Origin: JANQOH01 sp965201115
GTDB lineage: Bacteria; Pseudomonadota; Alphaproteobacteria; UBA7887
Reading direction: 5' to 3'
Length of the DNA: 64,000 nucleotides
Assembly: GCA_965201115.1 (NCBI GenBank)
Contig: OZ241745.1
Span: 2,480,001-2,544,000 of the forward strand
Made by a program: the position numbers and the translations under genes
Notes under the pieces: model-generated
Told to the model about the DNA's origin: nothing
Database searches by the model: none
Seen by the model: only the letters and a program-made list of their open reading frames with translations
Shown: positions 57,869-64,000 of the stretch, piece by piece
Numbering within the stretch: the stretch's first letter is position 1
Layout: each line of letters opens with the position of its first letter

Positions 57869-58445
57869 GCTATATACGGAACTGCGTTCCATTGTTCTCC
57901 GCTACGGTTTTAAACCGGTCAATCGCGCGCTTTGCGAAGTCGGTCGCGACCTCGGTCGCGACGCGGTTGCCGACAACCCGGTTAGAGCACGGTCGTCGGT
58001 TATGGGCCGAAGGGCGCCGAAACGGCCTCGGCCGACGGTGGCGGATCGTGTCCGGAAGATGGTTCTGCCGGAAGATCGTCGGTCTGTACTCATGGAAGCG
58101 GCGGAACGATTCGATCGCAAATCGTTTGTACGGACCATAGGCGACGTGCGAAACTTTTGGGAGATTTACGGGCTTGCCGGGCCACTGCCCAAATCGCGCG
58201 CCTCTGCCGTTCCGAGACTTTTCGACTACTTGGCGTCGATGGACACAACGAATCTCAGGGAGTTGCTGGACAGCGGCCAATTCTCCGGCCCCTCGCGCCT
58301 CGGCCCCATCGCCGACGCGATTCGCGAATTGAGCCGCGAGCGTATTCGCGCCTACAACGAACGGAACGGATTGCCGGACAACCCGGAACGGGTATCCGCC
58401 GCGGGCGCGGAAGATCCGGATGGCGCGGCCGATGACCGAAGCTAG
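57858..58445 (+). CDS. Unknown partner of the ParA-like ATPase (195 aa)
   Basis: A basic, mostly helical protein starting MDNKLYTELRSIVLRYGF, with an Arg/Lys/Pro-rich stretch (MGRRAPKRPRPTVADRVRKM), a helical core (RFDRKSFVRTIGDVRNFWEI) and an acidic, disordered tail. It is not recognisably ParB, and no helix-turn-helix or CTPase motif is seen. Its start overlaps the ParA-like gene by 11 bp and its end overlaps hisI by 14 bp. It is therefore translated as part of the his operon. It may be the cargo-binding or ATPase-activating partner, by analogy only. Confidence 0.7.
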   Translation: MDNKLYTELRSIVLRYGFKPVNRALCEVGRDLGRDAVADNPVRARSSVMGRRAPKRPRPTVADRVRKMVLPEDRRSVLMEAAERFDRKSFVRTIGDVRNFWEIYGLAGPLPKSRASAVPRLFDYLASMDTTNLRELLDSGQFSGPSRLGPIADAIRELSRERIRAYNERNGLPDNPERVSAAGAEDPDGAADDRS

Positions 58446-58881
58446 AGGCGGGAATCCGGCCGTGCAGGGCGAATCGACCGGCGCCCCCCGCGTCAATGCG
58501 TCGGTTCTCGACCGGATCGCTTTCGGGGCGGACGGGCTGGCGCCGGTCATCGCGCAGCAACACGATACGGGCGAGGTGCTGATGATGGCGTGGATGGACC
58601 GCGAGGCCGCGGCGGAAACGCTGGCGACCGGGCGCATGTGTTACCGGTCGCGCAGCCGGGGCAGGCTCTGGCGCAAGGGCGAAAGCTCCGGCCAAGTACA
58701 GCATCTCATCGCGCTGCGGCTCGATTGCGATGGCGACGCGCTGCTCGCGCTGGTCGATCAGTCCGGCGTGGCGTGCCACACCGGGCGGCGCTCGTGCTTT
58801 TTCATCGAGCTCGGCGCAAGCGGGGCGCGCGAAATCGCCGCGCCGATGACGTCGCCGGAGGCGCTCTATGGCCGGCGATAG
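58432..58881 (+). CDS. hisI: Phosphoribosyl-AMP cyclohydrolase
   Basis: A 149-residue zinc enzyme catalysing ring opening of PR-AMP. The conserved blocks are EVLMMAWMDREAAAETL, MCYRSRSRGRLWRKGESSGQ and the zinc-binding VACHTGRRSCFF. The first about 25 residues are not part of the conserved fold and encode the overlap with the upstream unknown gene, so the start (58432 or 58420) may have been altered by that insertion. It overlaps hisE by 14 bp. Confidence 0.93.
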   Translation: MTEARGGNPAVQGESTGAPRVNASVLDRIAFGADGLAPVIAQQHDTGEVLMMAWMDREAAAETLATGRMCYRSRSRGRLWRKGESSGQVQHLIALRLDCDGDALLALVDQSGVACHTGRRSCFFIELGASGAREIAAPMTSPEALYGRR

Positions 58882-59224
58882 CGCGGCTGTGCTGGCGCGC
58901 CTGTTCGCCGTAATCGAGTCGCGGCGCGGCGGCGACCCCGAGCGCTCCTATGTCGCGAGGCGGCTGGCGGGCGGGACGCCGGACATCGCCCGCAAGGTGG
59001 GCGAGGAGGCCGTCGAAACCGTTATCGCCGCGATGGAGCGCGACCCCCGCGCGCTGGCGGAGGAAAGCGCCGACTTGCTGTTTCACCTGATGATCCTGTG
59101 GGCCGATGCGGGCATTGCGCCCGAGCGCGTCTATGCCGTGCTGGCGCGCCGCGAAGGCGTCTCGGGGCACGACGAAAAACGCGCGCGGCGCGGCGGCGGC
59201 GCGGGCAAGGGAGACACGCCATGA
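58868..59224 (+). CDS. hisE: Phosphoribosyl-ATP pyrophosphatase
   Basis: 118 residues of the all-alpha MazG-like fold that hydrolyses PR-ATP. ARKVGEEAVETVIAAMERD and EESADLLFHLMILWADAGI carry the metal-binding Glu and Asp residues. A charged Arg/Gly tail follows. The stop overlaps the HIT gene start (ATGA). Separate hisE and hisI genes are the alphaproteobacterial arrangement. Confidence 0.94.
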   Translation: MAGDSAAVLARLFAVIESRRGGDPERSYVARRLAGGTPDIARKVGEEAVETVIAAMERDPRALAEESADLLFHLMILWADAGIAPERVYAVLARREGVSGHDEKRARRGGGAGKGDTP

Positions 59225-59583
59225 GCTACGACGACGACAACGTGTTCGCGAAAATCCTGCGCGGGGACATCCCCGCCGACAAGGTGTACGAAAACGACCA
59301 CGCGCTGGCGTTCCGCGACATCGCCCGCTTGGCGCCGACGCATGTTCTCGTCATCCCGAAGAGGAAATACATATCGCTCGACGACTTCTCCGAACGCGCA
59401 AGCGACGCCGAACTCGCCGGGTTCATGCGCGCGCTTGGCCACGTCGCGCGCGCGTGCGGCGTCGCGGAAACGGGCTTTCGCGCCGTGAGCAACAACGGCG
59501 AACACGGCGGCCAGGAAGTGCCGCACTTCCACGTCCACATCGTCGGCGGGCGCCGGCTCGGCGGCTTCGCCCGCCACGTGTAG
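59221..59583 (+). CDS. HIT-family nucleotide hydrolase (HinT-like)
   Basis: 120 residues with the N-terminal FAKILRGDIPADKVYEND and the histidine triad VPHFHVHIVGG near the C-terminus. HinT-type proteins hydrolyse AMP-lysine and related phosphoramidates. It is the last gene of the his operon, coupled to hisE by a 4-bp overlap, a gene order conserved in alphaproteobacteria. Confidence 0.93.
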   Translation: MSYDDDNVFAKILRGDIPADKVYENDHALAFRDIARLAPTHVLVIPKRKYISLDDFSERASDAELAGFMRALGHVARACGVAETGFRAVSNNGEHGGQEVPHFHVHIVGGRRLGGFARHV

Positions 59584-59606
59584 CCGCGCAACCGCGCGCG
59601 GGCCGG

Positions 59607-60032
59607 TCAGGCCTGGATATATTCGCGGAGCTGGTCGGCTTCGCGTTGGGCGCTTTCGATACGGCTTTTCACTGCGTCGCCGATGCTCACGACGCCGGCG
59701 AGTTCGCCGCCCTCCAGTACGGGAAGGTGGCGAATGCGATGCGTCGTCATCAGGTTCATCACATCGTCGATCGAGGTGTCGGGCGCGCAGGAGATGACGT
59801 CGGCGGTCATCAGTTCGCGCACGCTGGCGTGCAGGCAATCCGCGCCGAGCCGGGCGGCGGCGCGGATGACGTCGCGCTCCGACACCACGCCGACCAAGCG
59901 GCCTTCCTCGGCCACAACGGCGGCGCCGATGCGGCGCTCGACCAACACTTTCAACAGCGCGGTGACGGGCTCTTCGGGACCGATCGTAAACAGGTCGGTG
60001 CCCTTGGCCTTCAGTATATCGCGCACATACAT
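59607..60032 (-). CDS. CBS-domain-pair protein
   Basis: 141 residues forming one Bateman module. The first CBS repeat covers about 1-60 (GRLVGVVSERDVIRAAARLG) and the second about 70-125 (LMTTHRIRHLPVLEGGELAG then VVSIGDAVK). Such stand-alone proteins bind adenine nucleotides and act as energy sensors; no partner is apparent here. It converges with the HIT gene. Confidence 0.9.
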   Translation of the reverse strand: MYVRDILKAKGTDLFTIGPEEPVTALLKVLVERRIGAAVVAEEGRLVGVVSERDVIRAAARLGADCLHASVRELMTADVISCAPDTSIDDVMNLMTTHRIRHLPVLEGGELAGVVSIGDAVKSRIESAQREADQLREYIQA

Positions 60033-60147
60033 GGCGCGTTCCCTCCTCGCGGGCGCGGGTCCTGTCCCGCCGCGCGGCTGGGCCGGGAGGCTCGGCGCGG
60101 GCTTCGCCCCCGTGCGGGGCCGCGCGCCAGCGGGGCCGGGCGGCGTC

Positions 60148-60432
60148 TCAGTGGTCGTGGTCCCACGGGCTGTGTTTCACCTCCGGGGGCAGCCACACCT
60201 TTCGGTATTCCTGTTGCAGGACCTTTTCGCGCGCGATTTCGTCACGGTCCGAGAGCCCGGCGTAGCGGGCCTCGGTGGGGCTGCGGAAGCCGCGGCTCAG
60301 ATAGGGCGCCGAGACCATGCGTTCGATCGGCGCGTCGCAGTCCGGGCAGCGGTATTCCGGCTTTTCGTTCATGCCGTGCATGGTGCGGTAGATGATCTTG
60401 CACGGTTCGCAGAGATATTCGTAGGCGGGCAT
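60148..60432 (-). CDS. FmdB-family zinc-ribbon protein
   Basis: 94 residues starting MPAYEYLCEPCKIIYRTMHG, with the second CxxC in YRCPDCDAPIERMVS. These form the putative regulatory zinc ribbon of the FmdB family. The tail is charged and ends HSPWDHDH, possibly a further metal site. It lies 100 bp downstream of the amidohydrolase on the same strand; co-occurrence of these two genes suggests, but does not prove, a shared role. Confidence 0.88.
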   Translation of the reverse strand: MPAYEYLCEPCKIIYRTMHGMNEKPEYRCPDCDAPIERMVSAPYLSRGFRSPTEARYAGLSDRDEIAREKVLQQEYRKVWLPPEVKHSPWDHDH

Positions 60433-60532
60433 GGCGCGGCCCTTCGTTGCGGACGCTTGCGGTTGCGGGGGCAAGGGATGGCCGGCGGCGCCGGCCATCC
60501 CCCGTTTGCCGGTTTCGGGCGCCTGTTCGGGC

Positions 60533-61855
60533 TCAGCCGAAATCGACGATGGGCGCCTCGCGGCCGCTGTCGTTCATGGCGGTCTTGAGGCCCCACATGC
60601 GCGCCGCGTTGCCGCCGAGGATCTTCGCCTTGATCTCGTCGGTCAGCTGCGGGTAGCCGTGGCCCTCGATCAGCTCGTCCGGTATCTGGAAGCGGCGGAA
60701 CGCGTCGATCTGCCACTGCGGGTTGCCCCACAGGACCGAGTCGGTCCCCCACATCACATAGTCCGGGCCGAGGTCGCGCACCAGCGTGCCGAGCACATGG
60801 GCGCACTCGACGGGCCGGCTCGACACGGTGGCGGCGAAGGTGGAACCGATCTCGCAATAGAGGTTATTGCGCTGCGGCTTGAACCCCTTGAGCGCCGCGA
60901 GCTCGGCGTGATACGGCCATGCCGAGTGGAACGCGATGAAGTTGAGATCGAGGAAGTCGTCGCACGCCTTGTCGAAGTCTTCCGCGTGCGCGTAACGCGC
61001 CATGAACTGGCCGAACGGGATGCCCTTGTGGCAGCCGATGTTCTTGATGCCGAGTTCGCGGCAACGCTCCCAGATCGGGTAGGCGCGCTCCTCGTCGTCG
61101 AACCACCAGCCCTTTTCCTTCGTCGAGTCGAAGGTGTAGAGCTTGAGGCCGGAGATGTTGTAGTCGCTCACGAACATGTCGAGCCGCTCGAGGGTCTCCG
61201 ACACGCCCTGGTTCGGCGTCAGCCCGCCGCCCATCATGATGGTCTGCGCCGGCCAGCGCTCCTTGACCTGGGCCTGGTACTCGATCGGCACCATGTCGCG
61301 TCCGCCGTAGTCCTCGCGGAAGCCGAACGGGTTGAACACGGCGACGTCGGTGTCGCTGCCCTCGAGGATCAGCTTGCCGAAGTTCTCGACGTTCATGTCG
61401 GAAGTGCCGTTTTCCAGGCCCATCGCCTTGCCGAGGCCGTCGAGCAGATCGACGAACCACATGCCCTGCGGGGTTGTGTTGACGCCCTCGACATAGCCCT
61501 CGGGCCGCGTGCAGACATGGCTGTGCATGTCGATGACGTAGCCCATCCGGTCCTTGATGGTGGCGGCCACCTCGTCGAGCGCGGCCATCTCCTTCGCCTC
61601 GGCGTCGGAGACGTTGAAGAACTTCATGCCGGTGGCGGCGTTGACGGCGAGCATGGCGCCGGTGAAACCGAGCGCGGACTTGAAGAACTCGCGCCGCGGC
61701 AGCTCGGAGCCGCCGGCCATCTCGTCCATGCGCTGGCGCACCTGGCGGCCGAGGCCGCCCGAGCGGAAATACGCCGTGCCGGACTCGTAGGGATCGGCGG
61801 GATTCACGCGCCCCCCTTCGAAGCCTCTGAAGGCGTTGAGGAAGTTGAACTCCAT
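60533..61855 (-). CDS. Amidohydrolase-2-type metal-dependent hydrolase
   Basis: 440 residues: the TIM-barrel begins YVIDMHSHV (HxH metal ligands) and contains IKNIGCHKGIPF, FIAFHSAWPY and the C-terminal metal Asp in VMWGTDSVLWGNPQWQIDAF. These match the ACMSD-like amidohydrolase_2 family of decarboxylases/hydrolases. Before the barrel, residues about 53-75 (LPRREFFKSALGFTGAMLAV) look like a twin-arginine signal preceded by about 50 extra residues. The protein may therefore be exported by Tat with a long n-region. The substrate is unknown. Confidence 0.85.
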   Translation of the reverse strand: MEFNFLNAFRGFEGGRVNPADPYESGTAYFRSGGLGRQVRQRMDEMAGGSELPRREFFKSALGFTGAMLAVNAATGMKFFNVSDAEAKEMAALDEVAATIKDRMGYVIDMHSHVCTRPEGYVEGVNTTPQGMWFVDLLDGLGKAMGLENGTSDMNVENFGKLILEGSDTDVAVFNPFGFREDYGGRDMVPIEYQAQVKERWPAQTIMMGGGLTPNQGVSETLERLDMFVSDYNISGLKLYTFDSTKEKGWWFDDEERAYPIWERCRELGIKNIGCHKGIPFGQFMARYAHAEDFDKACDDFLDLNFIAFHSAWPYHAELAALKGFKPQRNNLYCEIGSTFAATVSSRPVECAHVLGTLVRDLGPDYVMWGTDSVLWGNPQWQIDAFRRFQIPDELIEGHGYPQLTDEIKAKILGGNAARMWGLKTAMNDSGREAPIVDFG

Positions 61856-62105
61856 TGCTTCTCCTCCCGGGTTCGGGTGTTTCGTTGCCGGCCGGAGCCG
61901 GTTCGCGAGCCCGCGGTCGTCGCGTCAGACGAATGCCGCGGCGCGGGAAGCAGGCCATCGCCCCGCGCCGCGCGCCCCGGCGCCGCGGCCCCTCGCCGGC
62001 CGCCGCGCCCGCGGGCCGCCCCGCCGACGCGGTCATGCTAGCACGTCCGCCGCGCCCGCGCCAACACGAAAAAACCGGCATGCCGCGCGCCGGCAGGGCC
62101 GGGGG

Positions 62106-62468
62106 TCACTCGGCGGCGACCACCGTCAGCGTGGCCTTCATGGGCGGATGCACGCCGCAGATGTAGGGGATTTCGGCGGGCGCGTCGAAGCGCAGCAGCG
62201 CGGTGCCGCCCGGCATCATGATGCCGGTGTTGAACTCGCGCATTTCGCCGACGGCGCTATGTTCGATATTGTGGGTATTGGTGAAGTGGATGCAGTCGCC
62301 CTGACGCACCTCGACGTGCGAAGGGACGAAGGTCCAGGTGATTTCCACTCGGTGGACCTCGGCGCACTCGTCGGCGCTGCGCACATTCGTTACCCCCTCG
62401 CCGGCGAGCGCGGGCGCGGCGGCGGCGAGACACGCGGCGCACGCCGCAAGAAACGGAAGTCGGCTCAT
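62106..62468 (-). CDS. Periplasmic cupredoxin-like copper protein
   Basis: 120 residues with a signal peptide (1 to about 22, FLAACAACLAAAAPALA) and one plastocyanin-type fold. Predicted type-1 copper ligands are His in THNIEHSAVG and the Cys, His and Met of PYICGVHPPMKATLTV, in correct order and spacing. It would carry electrons in the periplasm. No obvious redox partner gene is adjacent. The 250 bp between it and the amidohydrolase start hold nothing recognisable. Confidence 0.85.
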   Translation of the reverse strand: MSRLPFLAACAACLAAAAPALAGEGVTNVRSADECAEVHRVEITWTFVPSHVEVRQGDCIHFTNTHNIEHSAVGEMREFNTGIMMPGGTALLRFDAPAEIPYICGVHPPMKATLTVVAAE

Positions 62469-62621
62469 GGCGTCATGACCATCGCAGGTTCGGAACGGGG
62501 GCGGCACGCTGGCGGCCGCGCCGCGCCGAGTCAAGCGCGGCCCCGCGCGCTTGGGCCGCCGGCGGCCCGTCGGCCTCTTGGCCGCGGCGGCCCCCCGCGG
62601 GCGGCGCGCGCGCCCGCGCTC

Positions 62622-62792
62622 ATGGCGGCGCCGGCGGCCGCGCCCGATGCGCCCATCGATCGCACGGCGGCGACCTGCCTCGCGGGGCCGGACGGGCGCG
62701 GCTGGGCGCGCTTTCCGTGGGGCGCGCCGGCGGCGGACCTTGCGGCGGCGATTCGCCGTTTCATGGCGCGCGAGAGCAGCGATGGCGGTTGA
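62622..62792 (+). CDS. Possible small hypothetical protein (56 aa)
   Basis: A short frame in DNA that is unusually poor in stop codons. It starts MAAPAAAPDAPIDRTAATC and ends AADLAAAIRRFMARESSDGG, and its stop overlaps the ATG of the downstream phosphatase. The amphipathic C-terminal helix and the overlap favour a real gene, but length and composition leave it uncertain. Confidence 0.35.
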   Translation: MAAPAAAPDAPIDRTAATCLAGPDGRGWARFPWGAPAADLAAAIRRFMARESSDGG

Positions 62793-63570
62793 GACCGCGG
62801 AGCTGCTTGCGTTCGCCCACACGCTGGCGGACGCGGCGGGCGCGGTTGTGCGCCGCCACTTCCGCCGCGCGCCGGACATCGCGCAGAAGGACACGCCGCC
62901 GGGGCGCGGCCAGCCGGTGACGGAAGCCGACCGCGGCGCCGAGGAAGCCATGCGCGCGCGCATCGAGGCGCGCTACCCGGACCACGGCATTCTCGGCGAG
63001 GAGTGGGGCGCCGTCCGGCCCAATGCGCCGTGGCGGTGGGTTTTGGACCCCATCGACGGCACGCGGGCGTTTCTCGCGGGCTTCCCGTTGTTCGGCGCGA
63101 TGATCGGCCTGACCTTCGAGGGGCGGCCGGTGCTGGGAATCGTCGATCAGCCCGTGCTTGGAGAGCGCTTCTCAGGCTCGCCGCAAGGCGCGGAGCTGAA
63201 CGGCGCGCCGATAACGCGCCGGCCCTGCGCCGGTCTCGATGCGGCGGTGGCGGCGGTTACCGACCCGTCGATGTTCGCGGCGCCCGCGGAACTGGCGGCC
63301 TATGCGTATTTGCGCCGCCGCGCGGCCGCCGTGCAGCTCGGCGGCAACTGCTACGCCTATGCGATGCTCGCGGCGGGATGGCTCGACCTTGTAGTCGAGG
63401 CCGATCTCAAGCCGTGGGACGTCTGCGCGCTGGTTCCGCTGGTCGAGGCGGCGGGGGGAATCGTCGCCGGATGGGACGGCGGCGCGGCGACCGATTCGGC
63501 GAAAATCGTCGCGTGCGGCGACCGCCGCGTGTACGACGAAATCGCGCCGCTGCTCGCCGGCGCCGCCTGA
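62782..63570 (+). CDS. Inositol-monophosphatase family protein (HisN/histidinol-phosphatase-like)
   Basis: 262 residues with the lithium-sensitive phosphatase motifs: TEADRGAEEAMRARIEARYP, ILGEEWGAV (catalytic Glu), WRWVLDPIDGTRAFLAGFPL (metal Asp residues) and DLKPWDVCALVPLVEAAGG. Alphaproteobacterial members with this TRAF-type loop include the histidinol-phosphatase HisN. That would supply the phosphatase step missing from the monofunctional HisB 9 kb away; an inositol or nucleotide role is the alternative. Confidence 0.88.
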   Translation: MAVETAELLAFAHTLADAAGAVVRRHFRRAPDIAQKDTPPGRGQPVTEADRGAEEAMRARIEARYPDHGILGEEWGAVRPNAPWRWVLDPIDGTRAFLAGFPLFGAMIGLTFEGRPVLGIVDQPVLGERFSGSPQGAELNGAPITRRPCAGLDAAVAAVTDPSMFAAPAELAAYAYLRRRAAAVQLGGNCYAYAMLAAGWLDLVVEADLKPWDVCALVPLVEAAGGIVAGWDGGAATDSAKIVACGDRRVYDEIAPLLAGAA

Positions 63571-63619
63571 CGAGCGCCGCGCCGCGGCGTTCCCGGCCCG
63601 GGCGGCAGGCGCGCGCGAA

Positions 63620-64000
63620 CTACGCGCCGACGCGGCCCAGGAAGCCTCCGAGGGCGGCGTTGAAGCGCGCGGGCTGCTCGACATTCGCCAAATGCGCGGC
63701 CTGCGAGATGACGATGAGCTCCGACGCGGCGATGCGCTCATGAATCGCCCGGTGCGCGGCGACGGGGGTCGCGGGGTCGTCCTCGCCCGCGACCAGCAGC
63801 GCGGGGGCGCGGATTTCCGACACGCGCTTGAGATAGTCGATGCCGGCGATGGCATGGCAGCAGCCGACGAACCCCTCGACCGGCGTGGCGCGGATCATGG
63901 CGCCGATGCGCGCGAGTTCCGGCCCGTCCGATTCGCGGTACCCCTCGGTGAACCACCGCGCGAGGGTGGCGTCGGCGAGCGCGGCCATGCCTTTTTCCCG
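63620..64000 (-). CDS. pcaD: 3-oxoadipate enol-lactonase-like alpha/beta-hydrolase (partial, 3' part)
   Basis: Only the C-terminal about 127 residues lie in the window; the frame is open at the edge. TPVEGFVGCCHAIAGIDYL, APALLVAGEDDPATPV and the catalytic His in AAHLANVEQPARFNAAL match PcaD, the beta-ketoadipate-pathway lactonase. The methionine at 63988 is internal, as residues before it (REKG) continue the homologous region. Confidence 0.75.
   Translation of the reverse strand, partial: REKGMAALADATLARWFTEGYRESDGPELARIGAMIRATPVEGFVGCCHAIAGIDYLKRVSEIRAPALLVAGEDDPATPVAAHRAIHERIAASELIVISQAAHLANVEQPARFNAALGGFLGRVGA

Noticed and set aside
57008..58445. Plasmid or chromosomal parAB partition locus
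   Set aside because: No parS-like palindromes or ParB motifs were found, no replication gene is adjacent, and the genes overlap hisI. A generic ParA-like label is safer.

Overview
The window is a very GC-rich (about 70%) chromosomal segment, most likely from an alphaproteobacterium. Supporting signs are the hisB-DUF2628-hisH-hisA-hisF-hisE-HIT order, the glnE-bcp and xseB-ispA-tlyA pairings, a DUF465 gene next to purE/purK, a TIGR02281-type retropepsin, and frequent ATGA/GTGA gene overlaps. No rRNA, CRISPR array, prophage or replication origin was seen. One tRNA, tRNA-Thr(GGT), lies at the left end. I cannot place the organism more finely.

Layout. 1-9 kb: tRNA-Thr, gamma-glutamyltransferase, an AsmA/DUF3971 envelope protein, glnE and bcp. 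9-12 kb: an unrecognised 872-residue protein that is visibly less GC-rich. 12-19 kb: a TauD-type dioxygenase with an acyl-CoA ligase, a membrane aspartic protease, a secreted alpha/beta hydrolase flanked by two arsC-like 5' fragments, rsmE and a small two-gene accessory pair. 19-25 kb: an RraA-like, SDR and enoyl-CoA hydratase cluster divergent from a fused indolepyruvate:ferredoxin oxidoreductase. 25-30 kb: xseB-ispA-tlyA, ubiD and an FMN alpha-hydroxy-acid dehydrogenase. 30-45 kb is accessory: a 52-bp tandem repeat, two tandem AAA-ATPase/PD-(D/E)XK paralogues, repeat-rich DNA, a TonB-dependent receptor, a membrane/secreted gene pair broken by a T7 frameshift, and a seven-copy tandem array of small membrane-anchored coiled-coil proteins interrupted by a complete IS1380-family element. 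45-53 kb: purK-purE-DUF465, a glycosyltransferase/DUF2064 pair, moaB, a Slt-type lytic transglycosylase and a uracil-DNA glycosylase. 53-60 kb: the histidine operon, carrying a ParA-like ATPase and an unknown partner between hisF and hisI. 60-64 kb: FmdB-type zinc ribbon, amidohydrolase, cupredoxin, inositol-monophosphatase/HisN-type phosphatase and the 3' part of a pcaD-like gene.

The most unusual features are (i) the tandem array of single-TM proteins built on 11-residue coiled-coil repeats, whose members are mosaics of two N-terminal and two C-terminal types and differ in repeat number; (ii) the ParA/partner cassette fitted translationally into the his operon; (iii) the duplicated ATPase-nuclease genes, with divergence confined to short blocks; and (iv) a dispersed family of palindromic intergenic repeats. 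All functions come from reading motifs by eye; no database search was run.
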